Made by a program: the position numbers and the translations under genes. 64,000 nucleotides of DNA from Sphingomonas oligoaromativorans (GTDB taxonomy: Bacteria; Pseudomonadota; Alphaproteobacteria; Sphingomonadales; Sphingomonadaceae), in the NCBI RefSeq assembly GCF_011762195.1, contig NZ_JAASQK010000003.1, positions 186,001-250,000 on the forward strand, given 5' to 3'. The notes under the pieces are model-generated. The model was not told where the DNA came from, searched no databases, and saw only the letters and a program-made list of their open reading frames with translations. Positions 40,792 through 50,036 of this stretch are shown here, piece by piece. Each line of letters opens with the position of its first letter. Position 1 is the first letter of the stretch.

Positions 40792-41757
40792 TCAGAAGCT
40801 GAGCACGACGCTGACCGTGTCGGTATAATGGCCGGCCGGCGGCGTCGTCTGGGCCGGGTTGACGCCGATCTTGTAGGTCTGCTGCTGGGCCGGCGAGACG
40901 AGGCCGGTGCCCTTGCCGCCATTGGCCTGATTGGTCTGCGGATTGCTCTGGTCCCAGATGGTGACGCCGTCGGGAAGATAGATGTTGTACTGGAGGCTGT
41001 GGCCGCCGGTGTCGCTCATCGCCCGCCATGGCCGCGCGCTGGTGTTGCCGCCGGCGGTGAAGGACACCTGATAGCTGCTGCCCCTGGTGCAGTCGGTCAG
41101 CACCGCCTTGGTGGCCATGCCGAACTGGCTGGCGAGCGGGGCGCTGCCGAGGCTCACGTCGTTCGCGGTGATCTTGCAGTCCGCGTTGACCTTGAGCGTC
41201 ACCACGATCGTCGAGGTGCCCGTGCCGGTATCGGAGGTGACGCACACCACCACCGCCACGATGCAGATGTTCCAGCTCCAGGCGACCGTCAGCGTGCCGG
41301 TATAGGTGCCGGCGGCGACGTTCGGGCCGGCGCTGAGCTTCATATACATCTTCGGCGTGAAGGTGCCGCCGGTCAGGATGCCCAGCGAGAGGAGCGCGCT
41401 GTCCGTATAATTGACCGTCCCGCCCTGCGTGAACGGGATGGTCCCCGCCTGATCGGCCGAGACGCTGAAGGGGATGGCATCGCTGCCGGGGCCGGTCAGG
41501 AGCTTGAAGCCGTTGGCGCTCGTCATCGTCGCGTTCGCATAGTTGGTGCCGAGCAAGGCGATCGCCGAGGCGTTGCAGGTGAGGCCCGCCGATCCGTTGA
41601 TGGCCGGGATGGTCTGTGCCTGCACGTCGTAGGAAGAGGAGGGCTGGAAGGTGAAAGCCGGGTTCGAGACGGTGCAATAGGATGCCGCCTGCGCCACGCC
41701 GGGCACGCCCAGCGCCAGCAGCAGGGCGACGAGGAGGCGGGCGAGGCTCACCGGCAT
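40792..41757 (-). CDS. Two-domain spore coat U (SCPU) protein, probable pilus tip subunit
   Basis: 321 residues with a signal peptide (LGVPGVAQA) and two SCPU domains (about 25-165 and 175-321). The second ends in YTDTVSVVLSF, the alternating donor-like strand of these subunits, and opens with NADCKITANDVSLG. Cysteines occur in pairs in both domains. In Csu-type pili the last gene of the operon encodes a two-domain tip adhesin (CsuE), and this one is last too. Its ATG overlaps the usher stop by 10 bp. Confidence 0.85.
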   Translation of the reverse strand: MPVSLARLLVALLLALGVPGVAQAASYCTVSNPAFTFQPSSSYDVQAQTIPAINGSAGLTCNASAIALLGTNYANATMTSANGFKLLTGPGSDAIPFSVSADQAGTIPFTQGGTVNYTDSALLSLGILTGGTFTPKMYMKLSAGPNVAAGTYTGTLTVAWSWNICIVAVVVCVTSDTGTGTSTIVVTLKVNADCKITANDVSLGSAPLASQFGMATKAVLTDCTRGSSYQVSFTAGGNTSARPWRAMSDTGGHSLQYNIYLPDGVTIWDQSNPQTNQANGGKGTGLVSPAQQQTYKIGVNPAQTTPPAGHYTDTVSVVLSF

Positions 41758-44054
41758 GGCACCGGCCCGATCTGCGCGAGCGGTTTGGCGTCGGCGGGCA
41801 GCACCACCTCCGCGCGGCAGTGCTGGCCGTCCTGACGGAGCACGGAGAGCGTCGTGCGGCCGGCGATGTCGTCGAGATAGACGATGCCGTCCCAGCCGAT
41901 CTCGGTGTCGGCGGCGTTGGCGCGGCTGACCCGGCCGCCGGGGGCCAGCGGACGGCCGCGTTCGTCCACCAGTGTCACGGTGGCGCTGCGCACCGTGCGT
42001 ACACCCATCCGCACCAGCGCGCCGGTGCCCTCGCGGAGCGCGACGCGCCGCTCCACCGTCGTCGCGACGCGGTCGGCGGGGAGGCCCAGCGTGTCGATGG
42101 CGAAGCGGCCGGTATGATAGGAGGTGATGACCGGCACGAAGAGATGGCCGCGCCTGTCGGTGACGCCCATCGGCTGGTTCTCGTAGGAGACCGGTACGCC
42201 CGGCATCCCGTCGGTGGAGACGACGGCGAAGGCGTCCGATACCTGATTGGCGGCGAACCAGTCGTGATCCATCACCACCAGCGCGCCGGTCGCGCCCAGC
42301 CATTGCGAGTTCTGCCCCCGCGCGAAGGCGCCCCCGGCCTGCACTTCCACCGCCGGACCGCGCCAGGTGAGCGTGCCTTGTCCATAAGCGCGGCCATGCT
42401 CGTCGGAGGCGAGGCTGGCATTGGCGCCCAGACCGCCCTCGCTCGGCACCGAGCGGGCATAATCCAGCTCGCCGAGCAGCCCCCGGCTCGGATCATGGCT
42501 GATGCCCGCGCTCACCGTGTTGCGGCCGAACGGCACGATCAGGCGGAGCTGTGCGCTGCTGCTGTGGGCGTTGAAGTCGTGGTCCGCGCTCAGGAACAGG
42601 CTGGCGACGCGGCCGAGCGATCGGGAATAGGAGAGCGATCCGATCCGCGTGCGCGGGCCGGCGAGCGTGCGCGCGTCGATGAAGGCAAGGCCGACGCTGC
42701 CCTGCCGATCGAAATTGACGCTGGCCACGACGCGGTCGCTGCGGCGGGTCGGGGCAAAGCTGGCGAGGTCGAAGCTGCCGAGGTCGCGATAGGCGCCGGA
42801 GCGCTGGTCATGCTCGGCGCCGATCGTGAAGCGGCGCGAGGAATAGCTGTAGCCCACCGTCCACTGGCTGGCGGTGCGTCCATCGGCATGGCTGGCGGCG
42901 GCGGAGACGGCGAGCGTGCCGATCAGCCCCGGCGCCCAGACGATGCCCGCGCCACCCAGCGCCAGCCCGCGCGTCGTCTCGCCATGCGCTTCGATCGTGA
43001 CATGGCTGGTGAGCCCGCGCCGCACCGTGCCGCTGGCCGCCAGCGCGCCGTACCGGAAGCTTCGGACGCCATAGGCGCGTCGCAGGAAGCCGATCTCGGC
43101 CGAGCCGTCGAGCAGGCCGGGCTTGAGGAGCTGGGAGGAGACGTAGAAGGGGATGGTGGTCGCCACCTGACGGCCGACCGCGTCGGTGGTGATGATGGTG
43201 GCCTCGCCCGCGCCGTTCACCACCGGGATGTTGTCGAGCACGAAGCGGCCCGGCGCGACGTCCGCGCCCTGCTGGCGATAGCCGTCGACGAACAGGTCCA
43301 CGGCGGAGGGCACCGCCGTCTTTCCCGCGAAGCTCGGCAGCGGCATGGTCAGCAGGTCCGGCCGCACCCGATAGTCCCGCGCGATCTGGAAGCCGCCCAT
43401 CCGCACCGAAGTGGTCCAGGGCAGCGACTGGGTGATGAGGTCGCCCGCCGTGAAGGCCAGCGCATGGTCCTCGTCGACATGGCGATAGCGCGTGTCGTAG
43501 CGCAGATAGCCCTGCGGCGCGGAGGAGCCGCCGCCCTGCACCGCGCGCAGCGTGCCGTCGTTGGAGAGCGTGCCGAACGGACCGAACAGCCGCTGCTCGG
43601 TCCACAGCGATGCGCTGGTGATGCCGCCGCCGTGCTGCACATAGGCGTCGTAGTTCAGCATCGCGCCGACATTGGCGACGGTCGGGCTGCGTTCGCGATT
43701 CTCGGCGACGATATGGCTGGTCGGCAGCAGATCGGGGGAGGCGTCGATGCGCAGCGTCTGCCCCATCGCGTCATATTGCGCGGTCAGGCCATGCATATGC
43801 GCCACGTCGACGAGGCCGTCTCCCGGCACCAGCAGCCCGGCCGCGCGCAGGTCCGCACTGTTCACCATCTGCTGGCCGAAGCGCAGCATCAGCGGCACCA
43901 CGTCGCCGGACGGGCGGCCGTTGAGCACGATCTCCACGAACAGCGGCTGGCTGGCCGGCGCCGGGTCGATCGGCGGCAGGCTGGCGGCCGCGATTGCCGC
44001 CCCGGTCTGTCCGAGCCCCGAGGGAAGGAGGAAGAGGAGAAGGAGGCGCCGCAT
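41748..44054 (-). CDS. Fimbrial outer-membrane usher (FimD/CsuD-like)
   Basis: 768 residues. A signal peptide is followed by an N-terminal chaperone-binding domain (LFVEIVLNGRPSGDVVPLML), a long barrel of strands with YLRYDTRYRHVDEDHALAFTAGDL, the middle DLFVDGYRQQGADVAPGRFVL and VNGAGEATIITTDAVGRQ plug region, and C-terminal domains with GTGALVRMGV. All are usher features. It assembles and exports the pilins encoded around it. Codon use and GC match the neighbours. Confidence 0.92.
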   Translation of the reverse strand: MRRLLLLFLLPSGLGQTGAAIAAASLPPIDPAPASQPLFVEIVLNGRPSGDVVPLMLRFGQQMVNSADLRAAGLLVPGDGLVDVAHMHGLTAQYDAMGQTLRIDASPDLLPTSHIVAENRERSPTVANVGAMLNYDAYVQHGGGITSASLWTEQRLFGPFGTLSNDGTLRAVQGGGSSAPQGYLRYDTRYRHVDEDHALAFTAGDLITQSLPWTTSVRMGGFQIARDYRVRPDLLTMPLPSFAGKTAVPSAVDLFVDGYRQQGADVAPGRFVLDNIPVVNGAGEATIITTDAVGRQVATTIPFYVSSQLLKPGLLDGSAEIGFLRRAYGVRSFRYGALAASGTVRRGLTSHVTIEAHGETTRGLALGGAGIVWAPGLIGTLAVSAAASHADGRTASQWTVGYSYSSRRFTIGAEHDQRSGAYRDLGSFDLASFAPTRRSDRVVASVNFDRQGSVGLAFIDARTLAGPRTRIGSLSYSRSLGRVASLFLSADHDFNAHSSSAQLRLIVPFGRNTVSAGISHDPSRGLLGELDYARSVPSEGGLGANASLASDEHGRAYGQGTLTWRGPAVEVQAGGAFARGQNSQWLGATGALVVMDHDWFAANQVSDAFAVVSTDGMPGVPVSYENQPMGVTDRRGHLFVPVITSYHTGRFAIDTLGLPADRVATTVERRVALREGTGALVRMGVRTVRSATVTLVDERGRPLAPGGRVSRANAADTEIGWDGIVYLDDIAGRTTLSVLRQDGQHCRAEVVLPADAKPLAQIGPVPCR

Positions 44055-44071
44055 GGCATCGGTGCGCGGGC

Positions 44072-44794
44072 TCAGGCTGTCGGCGTCAGGCTGATGTCGC
44101 GGCCGTTGACGTTGACGACGAGCGTGCCGTCGACCGGCGCGTCCGCCGGCAGGGGCCAGCGCATCGTCGAGCCCGCCAGCACATAGCCGAGCAGCCCGCC
44201 CGCCGCCGTCACCGTCCGCCCGCCGCGCACCACCCGCAGATCGACCAGCCGGGCGTGGAGATCACCCGTGTTGCGGATTTCGGCATAGGGCTTGCCGCCC
44301 ACCAGCACGGTGCGCCCCGCGAGCGCGGGCGTGCCATGGGCGCCCGCCCCGTCATAGGCGAAGAGCGGGATCGAATAGCGCATCTGCACCGCAAGATGCG
44401 CGCCCACCGCATCGGTGCGCGAGGAGTCGATCGGCGGCGGCAGCTCGTCGATCAGCAGGCGATAGCAATGCTCCGCCGAGGCCGCGCCGGCGGCGCGGCG
44501 GATGATGCGGACGAGCTGGCGCTGGCCGGGCGCGACATTGGCGATGGGCGGGCTCGGGATCACCTCGTCCTGCCGGTCGAAACGATCGTCCCCGCCGGAC
44601 TGGCTCCACGCGAAGGAGCGGATCTGGAGCGTGACGGGGGTGTTGCCGCGATTCTCGATCCAGAGCGCGGTGGCCTTCTCGCCGCTCGCGATGACGGGAT
44701 CGATCGGCCACAGCACCACCGATCCCGCGTGCGATGGCGTGGCGGCCAGCATCGCGGCGGCGAGAAAGGGCAGCGCAAGGGCGCGGCATGTCAT
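44072..44794 (-). CDS. Periplasmic pilus chaperone (PapD/CsuC-like)
   Basis: 240 residues with a signal peptide ending PSHA. The two immunoglobulin-like domains are read from VVLWPIDPVIASGEKATALWIENRGNTPV and from the second half with YAEIRNTGDLHARLVDLRV. PGQRQLVRIIR holds the conserved basic site that anchors the pilin C-terminus. It keeps subunits folded for the usher. The ATG at 44794 is preceded by a G-rich ribosome site; a GTG one codon earlier is possible. It lies 17 bp before the usher gene. Confidence 0.9.
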   Translation of the reverse strand: MTCRALALPFLAAAMLAATPSHAGSVVLWPIDPVIASGEKATALWIENRGNTPVTLQIRSFAWSQSGGDDRFDRQDEVIPSPPIANVAPGQRQLVRIIRRAAGAASAEHCYRLLIDELPPPIDSSRTDAVGAHLAVQMRYSIPLFAYDGAGAHGTPALAGRTVLVGGKPYAEIRNTGDLHARLVDLRVVRGGRTVTAAGGLLGYVLAGSTMRWPLPADAPVDGTLVVNVNGRDISLTPTA

Positions 44795-44825
44795 CACATC
44801 AATCCCCCCAATGCGAGGCGCGCGC

Positions 44826-45341
44826 TCACCAACTGAGCGTCACGCGAACCGTGTCGGAATAGGCGCCGGCCACCATCGAGCCGGGCAAGGTGGCCTTGGC
44901 GTGGACGGGAAAGGCCATGTGCGAGGTGCCCGCCGGGAAGGAGAGGCTGACCGCCTGGCTCGTCCACGGCGTGGCGCTGCCGTTGGCGTAGAGCTGGTAC
45001 GGCACCCGCGCGCCGGCATTCCCCGCGATGGCGAGCTGACGCACCCCTCCGCTCGGCTGGTTCCCGTTGTCGGCGGTCAGGCTGACGGTCAGGCCCGGCG
45101 TGCAGTCGATCTGGATGCCGTTCGCGCCGCCCGAGAGCAGGTCCGCCTCCACCGTCCCCGTCGCCGAGCTGGAGACGCTGCCCAGCGCGATGTCGCCCCA
45201 ATGGCCCGATCCGCCCGTGGCGACGAGGCAGCCGTTGACGATATCGGCGGAAACCTGAAACGCCTTGGTCATCTGCGCCGAGGCCGGCCCTCCCGCGAGT
45301 AGGCCGATCAGGGCGGTTGCGAGAGGCCCGAGGCGGCGCAC
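44826..45341 (-). CDS. Spore coat U domain pilus subunit
   Basis: 171 residues from GTG 45341. A signal peptide ends GGPASA, and one SCPU domain follows: FQVSADIVNGCLVATGGSG, IQIDCTPGLTVSLTADNG and the closing AGAYSDTVRVTLSW. The two cysteines probably bond. It lies between another single-domain SCPU gene and the chaperone gene and would be a minor or second major pilin of the same pilus. Confidence 0.88.
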   Translation of the reverse strand: MRRLGPLATALIGLLAGGPASAQMTKAFQVSADIVNGCLVATGGSGHWGDIALGSVSSSATGTVEADLLSGGANGIQIDCTPGLTVSLTADNGNQPSGGVRQLAIAGNAGARVPYQLYANGSATPWTSQAVSLSFPAGTSHMAFPVHAKATLPGSMVAGAYSDTVRVTLSW

Positions 45342-45372
45342 GGCGATCGCCCTTTCCCGCCTTCCCCCGATG

Positions 45373-45924
45373 CTACCAGTTCAGCGTCACCTGGATCGTA
45401 TCCGTATAGGAGCCCGCGGGCAGGATCACGCCGCCGCTGTTGACATGGGCATAGAGCGGCACGCTGAACGCAGTCGTCGTCGCGGTGCCGAGGCTGATCT
45501 GCTGGTTGATGGTGATCTCGTCGGTGGCGCCGGCGTCGCTGTAGAGATGATAGGGGAGCATGTTGCTGCCCGACGCCATGCGATGCACGCCGCTGTCGTC
45601 GTGCGCGCCCGTGCCGATCGTCAGCGAAGGCGTGAGGCCGGGTGAGCAGAGCACCGAAATGGCGTTGCCGCCGCCGGTGGCGACGAGCTGTGCGCTGGTG
45701 TCCCCGAAGATGCCCGACTGATCGGTGAAGGCGATGCTGCCGATCTGGCCGAGGCTCGACGCCATCGCGGCCCCGTTAACCATGCAGGAGGCGTTGACGT
45801 TCAGCGAGACGCCGATCGTGCCCGTGGAGGAGTCGGCCTTGGCCGGCGCGGAGCCCAGCGCCGTCGCGGCGACGGCAAGGGCCGCGAGGCCGATGACGCG
45901 GGTCGGTGAATGAGGCTGGAACAT
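45373..45924 (-). CDS. Spore coat U domain pilus subunit, first gene of pilus operon
   Basis: 183 residues. The signal peptide ends APAKA, and the single SCPU domain runs from GTIGVSLNVNASCMVNG to AGSYTDTIQVTLNW. Two cysteines are placed as in the neighbouring subunit. The ATG at 45924 has AGGA 8 bp upstream. Being first and single-domain, it is the best candidate for the main shaft subunit. The 90-bp gap upstream to the REC-Hpt gene, which is read in the same direction, probably holds the pilus promoter. Confidence 0.88.
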   Translation of the reverse strand: MFQPHSPTRVIGLAALAVAATALGSAPAKADSSTGTIGVSLNVNASCMVNGAAMASSLGQIGSIAFTDQSGIFGDTSAQLVATGGGNAISVLCSPGLTPSLTIGTGAHDDSGVHRMASGSNMLPYHLYSDAGATDEITINQQISLGTATTTAFSVPLYAHVNSGGVILPAGSYTDTIQVTLNW

Positions 45925-46014
45925 GGCTGGATCCTGTTGTGCTTGGCAGGATCGAGAAGCGCCGGGCATGGTTAACAAGCTTCTGCGGAAAAGCCGCCGG
46001 CCGGGCGATTTAGA

Positions 46015-46689
46015 CTAGGGTCTAGCCTCTCCGGGCGTTTCCTGCGGGCGGCCAAGCTCCGCCAGCGCCTTGCGGGCGGCGACGCGGGCGGCTTCCCATT
46101 GCGAATCTTCGCCCTCCGACACGGCGAGCCAGATGCGGGAGACTTCGGGGAAACCCAGCGTGCCGGCGATCCCCGCCACCCGATGCGCGCGGGAGCGGCG
46201 TTCACCCGGGCCGTCCGGCGCCGTCAGGGCATCGGCGAGCTGATCGCGGAAGCGGCCCAGCATTGCGAGGATCTCCGCCTCGCCGAACAGGGCGGCGAGG
46301 CGTGCGCTGTCATGCGGCCTCGCCGACGGCCGCCACGGCTCGACCGCGGCGAGCAGCTCGGGCGCGGTGAAGGGCTTGCCGATATAGCCGTCCATGCCCG
46401 CGCCATGGAGCCGAGCGGCGGTCTCGGTATGCGACAGCGCGGTGAAGGCGACGATCGGCATGGTGCCGCCCTCGCCACGGATCGCCGCGGCCGCCTCGAA
46501 GCCGTCCATGTCCGGCATCTGGATGTCCATCAGCACCAGCGCGTAAGCCCGCCTGCGCACGGCGAGGATCGCCGAAGCCCCGTCTTCCACCGTGTCGGCA
46601 TGCCAGCCGGCCTGCCCCAGCATCACGGACGCGATGCCGCGATTAACCGCTTCGTCATCTACAACAAGAATGGATGGATTTTCCACCAT
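46015..46689 (-). CDS. Receiver (REC) plus Hpt phosphotransfer protein
   Basis: 224 residues. The receiver (1-120) has acidic residues in VVDDE, the phospho-acceptor D55 in LMDIQMPDMDG, and K105 in GKPF. From about 130 a helical Hpt domain follows, with H169 in RAHRVAGIAGTLGF as the likely phosphorylated histidine. No output domain is present, so it passes phosphate on in a relay. It is read toward the pilus operon and away from the LuxR-type regulator and hybrid kinase, which are natural partners. A longer frame to 46722 adds eleven residues. Confidence 0.85.
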   Translation of the reverse strand: MVENPSILVVDDEAVNRGIASVMLGQAGWHADTVEDGASAILAVRRRAYALVLMDIQMPDMDGFEAAAAIRGEGGTMPIVAFTALSHTETAARLHGAGMDGYIGKPFTAPELLAAVEPWRPSARPHDSARLAALFGEAEILAMLGRFRDQLADALTAPDGPGERRSRAHRVAGIAGTLGFPEVSRIWLAVSEGEDSQWEAARVAARKALAELGRPQETPGEARP

Positions 46690-46863
46690 CGTATTAATCC
46701 AGTTTGTAGCACGACTGTGCAAATCACATTTCTCTCTGTTGCCCCAAATCTGGGCGAATGCTTCATTGAATAGAGAGGGAGTTTCTGCAAATTCTAAAGC
46801 AAATATCGACCAAGGTAGAGGAAAAGGGGTGCGGGGGCGCTCCGTTCAGACAGGGGGTGGCGT
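46690..46863. promoter_or_regulatory. AT-rich divergent gap of the signalling cluster
   Basis: The 174 bp between the REC-Hpt gene and the LuxR-type regulator are visibly richer in A and T than the surrounding DNA, especially 46690-46820 (runs such as AATTCTAAAGCAAATAT). Both genes start from it, so it should hold two promoters. No clear consensus sites stand out. Such local AT-richness in high-GC DNA often marks promoters or sites bound by silencing proteins. Confidence 0.4.
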
Positions 46864-47508
46864 TTGGCAGCGCGTTTGTTGCTTGCGGATGATCATCCGC
46901 TGATCCGTGAAGGGCTGGCCCTCGCCGCGCGCGTCGCCATGCCGGAATTGACCATCGACAGTGTCGGCAGCATCGCCGAAGCCGAGGCGGCCATAGCCCG
47001 CCACAAGGGCTACCGGCTCGCGCTGCTGGATCTGATCCTGCCGGATGCGCGGGGCTTCTCCGGGTTCCTGCGGCTCCAGCACGCGCTGGGCGACGTGCCG
47101 ATCGTGATCGTCTCCGCCCGGCAGCAGCCAGAATTGGTGGAGGCGGCGCGGGCGCTCGGCGCGGCCGGTTATCTGTCGAAGGCCCAGCCGCTCGACGAGA
47201 CGCTGGCCTCGCTCCGCATGGTGCTGGCCGGCAAGACGGTCTTCCCCGCGGGTATCGGCCACGGGCGCACGGAAACGGTGGTGGCGCGGCAGCGCATCTC
47301 CGAACTGTCGAATGCGCAGCTCCGGGTGCTGATGGCGCTGGCGGACGGGCGCCTCAACAAGCAGATCGCCGGCGAACTCGGTGTCACGGAGGCGACCGTG
47401 AAGGCGCACATGACGGCGATCTTCCGCAAGCTCGGCGTCACCAACCGCACCCAGGCGATCCTCGCCATGCAACCCCTCCTGGCGGATCGGCCGGACGACG
47501 TCCCATGA
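46864..47508 (+). CDS. LuxR/FixJ-type response regulator (NarL family)
   Basis: 214 residues. The receiver has LLLADDHPLIREGL and D56 in LALLDLILPDARG; the C-terminal DNA-binding domain reads LSNAQLRVLMALADGRLNKQIAGELGVTEATVKAHMTAIFRKLGV, the LuxR helix-turn-helix (cited in part). The start is TTG 46864, with AGGGGGTGG just upstream; no ATG or GTG fits. The stop overlaps the hybrid kinase ATG by 4 bp, making it the likely DNA-binding output of that kinase. Confidence 0.9.
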   Translation: MAARLLLADDHPLIREGLALAARVAMPELTIDSVGSIAEAEAAIARHKGYRLALLDLILPDARGFSGFLRLQHALGDVPIVIVSARQQPELVEAARALGAAGYLSKAQPLDETLASLRMVLAGKTVFPAGIGHGRTETVVARQRISELSNAQLRVLMALADGRLNKQIAGELGVTEATVKAHMTAIFRKLGVTNRTQAILAMQPLLADRPDDVP

Positions 47509-50036
47509 TGGAGGCGCTGCTCGCGCCCGCCGCACCCGTGCAGCGCCGGCCGTCGCGGACGCCGTTCCTGCTTCTGGGCATGTTGAGCCCGCTGCTTCTG
47601 TTCGCGCTGGCGCTGTGGTTCAGCTTGCAGACGGGCCATCTGCGGGCGATGCGGAGCGTCATCCGCGCCTCGTTCGAGAAGCGGATCGTCACCAGCGAGC
47701 TGCTGCGCGAGCTGTCCGACGCCGAGGCGGCGGAGCGGGGTTATATCCTCACCGGCGATGCCGTGATGCTGCGCAATTTCGATCGCTCGCGGCTGCGGGT
47801 GGCGACCGATCTCGCGCAACTGAACGAGCTATATGACGACGAGCCGGCGCAGTCCGAACGGATCGCGCGGCTCCAACTCCTGCTCGGCGCCCGGCTCGGC
47901 CGGATGACCGACGCGATCCACGGACGCGAACCGGGGACGGCGGCGGAGGCGGACCTCCCGAGCCCGGACGAGCGCCGTCAGGCGGACGAGGCCTATGGCA
48001 TCGTCACCGCGCTGATCGCCAAGGAGGAGGGCACGCTCGCGGCCCGGCTCCAGCTCATCCGCGATCGCAATGATTCGCTTCAGCGCTTCGTCTGGGCGCT
48101 GAACCTGACGGTCAGCCTGATCCTGATGCTGGCGCTGTGGATGCTCTGGCGCTCGCGGATCGAGCAGCATCGCGTCGAGCTTCGCGCGCACGATGCGGCG
48201 GCGCGGCTCCGGGCGATCTTCGCCAGCACCACCGACGCGATCGTGATCCTCAATCCGCAGGGCATGATCGAGGCGGTGAACGCCGCGACGACGCGGATGC
48301 TGGGCTATGGCCCGGCCGAGCTGGTCAGTCGCGATGCCTCCACCCTGCTCGACGTGATGGACGGCGAGGGGCATTTCCACACGCGCGTCGGGCTGGTCGA
48401 CGGGCGGCTGGAGCAGACCGGCTGGCTCGATCGCACCGTCCGCCATCGCGACGGACATCTCGTGCCGGTGGATATCGGGCTCGGCCTGATGCCGCTGCCG
48501 GGCGAGTTGCACATCGTCGCCGCGATCCGCGACATTTCGGAGCGCAAGGCGGTGGAGCGGCTGAAGGACGAGTTCGTCGCCACGGTGAGCCACGAGCTGC
48601 GCACGCCGCTCACCTCGGTGGTCGGCTCGCTGGGCTTGCTGCGGGCGGGATCGGTGGGCGAGCTGCCCGATGCGGCGCATCGCCTGGTGGAGATCGCCGA
48701 GAACAACAGCCGCCGCCTGATCCGCCTCATCAACGACATTCTCGACATCGAGAAGATCAGCTCGGGCCGGATGCGGTTCGAATGCGAGCCGGTCGATCTG
48801 GTGGCGATGGCGGAGCGCGCGATCGAGGGAAGCCGCGGCCTCGCCGACACAAGGCGGGTGCGGCTGGAGCTGTCGGCGCGCGAACGGCCGATCGTCGTGC
48901 AGGGCGATGAGGAGAGGCTGCTCCAGGTCGTCACCAACCTGCTGTCCAACGCGATCCGCTATTCGCCGGAAGGGGGCGAGGTGCGGGTGTCGCTGCTGGC
49001 GGAGAGCGGCACCGCGCAACTGGCGGTCGAGGACGAAGGCCCCGGCATCCCCGCCGAGTTTCACAGCCGCATCTTCGAGCGCTTCGCCCAGGCGCGTCAC
49101 CCTGCCGCGCGAGACGGCGCCGGCGCGGGGGCGACCGGCGGCGGCACCGGCCTCGGCCTCGCCATCTCGCGCGAGATCATGGCGGCCCATGGCGGCCGCA
49201 TCTGGTTCGGCAGCGCCGATGGCGGCGGCGCGCGGCTCACCTGTTCGCTGCCGCTGGCCCACAAGGCGGCGCTCACCGCCGACGAGCAGGGCCGCGCCCG
49301 CGTGCTGCTCTGCGAGCCGCAGGAGGAGCCGGCCGCCGCGCTCCGCGCCGTCCTCGATCAGGAGGGATATGTCGTCGATCGTGTCGGCACCGGGCAGGAG
49401 GCGGAAGAGAGCATGGCTTCCGGCCGCTATGACGTCATGCTGATCGAGCGGATGCTGCCGGACGGCGACGGGCTGGAGACGGTCCGCGCGCTGCGGCGCA
49501 ATCCGGTGACGCGCGCGTTGCCGGTGATCGTCGTCTCGGGCGCCGGGGCGGAGGCGAGCGGCCCGGAGGGGCTCGATCTGGTCGACTGGCTCGACACGCC
49601 GCTCGAGCCCGAGCGGCTGCGCCAGGCGATCGGCCGCGCCGTCGGCCATATGTCCTCCGATCGCCCGACCCTCCTGCACATCGACGACGATCCCGACGTG
49701 CAGGAGGTGACCGCCATGGCGCTGGCCGATCAGGGCCGCGTGCTGCGCGCGACCAGCATCGCCTCGGCGCGCGCGCTGCTGGCGAACCATGTGCCGGATG
49801 TCGTCATCCTCGACTTCAACCTGCCCGACGGCTCCGGGCTCGATCTGCTGCCGGATCTGTCCACCGCCGACGGAAGGGCGATCCCCACCATCATCTATTC
49901 GGCCGAGGATGTCGGCCCCGAGGTACGGGGCCGTGTCGATGCCGTGCTCATCAAATCCCGACGCTCGCTGACCAGCCTGGCGCATACGATCCGCCAGATC
50001 CTGGCCGGGGAGCCTGTTAACGTGGCTGGCTTATGA
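47505..50036 (+). CDS. Hybrid histidine kinase: CHASE3-like, PAS, HisKA, HATPase, pseudo-receiver, receiver
   Basis: 843 residues. Membrane helices at about 20-41 and 198-216 enclose a periplasmic CHASE3-like helical domain (AEAAERGYILTGD). A PAS domain (235-350) follows, then HisKA with H363 (FVATVSHELRTPLTS) and the ATPase with N482, DEGPG and GGGTGLGLA. The first receiver (598-713) is degenerate: E648 replaces the phospho-acceptor Asp, the acidic pair is CEPQ, and the lysine is lost (LDTPLEP). The second receiver (720-835) is intact, with IDDD, D770 and K817. The stop overlaps the next receiver gene by 4 bp. Confidence 0.92.
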   Translation: MMEALLAPAAPVQRRPSRTPFLLLGMLSPLLLFALALWFSLQTGHLRAMRSVIRASFEKRIVTSELLRELSDAEAAERGYILTGDAVMLRNFDRSRLRVATDLAQLNELYDDEPAQSERIARLQLLLGARLGRMTDAIHGREPGTAAEADLPSPDERRQADEAYGIVTALIAKEEGTLAARLQLIRDRNDSLQRFVWALNLTVSLILMLALWMLWRSRIEQHRVELRAHDAAARLRAIFASTTDAIVILNPQGMIEAVNAATTRMLGYGPAELVSRDASTLLDVMDGEGHFHTRVGLVDGRLEQTGWLDRTVRHRDGHLVPVDIGLGLMPLPGELHIVAAIRDISERKAVERLKDEFVATVSHELRTPLTSVVGSLGLLRAGSVGELPDAAHRLVEIAENNSRRLIRLINDILDIEKISSGRMRFECEPVDLVAMAERAIEGSRGLADTRRVRLELSARERPIVVQGDEERLLQVVTNLLSNAIRYSPEGGEVRVSLLAESGTAQLAVEDEGPGIPAEFHSRIFERFAQARHPAARDGAGAGATGGGTGLGLAISREIMAAHGGRIWFGSADGGGARLTCSLPLAHKAALTADEQGRARVLLCEPQEEPAAALRAVLDQEGYVVDRVGTGQEAEESMASGRYDVMLIERMLPDGDGLETVRALRRNPVTRALPVIVVSGAGAEASGPEGLDLVDWLDTPLEPERLRQAIGRAVGHMSSDRPTLLHIDDDPDVQEVTAMALADQGRVLRATSIASARALLANHVPDVVILDFNLPDGSGLDLLPDLSTADGRAIPTIIYSAEDVGPEVRGRVDAVLIKSRRSLTSLAHTIRQILAGEPVNVAGL

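Noticed and set aside
45925-46026. TAGAC...GTCTA inverted repeat at the REC-Hpt stop as terminator or operator
   Set aside because: Only five paired bases per arm, overlapping a stop codon; too weak to call.
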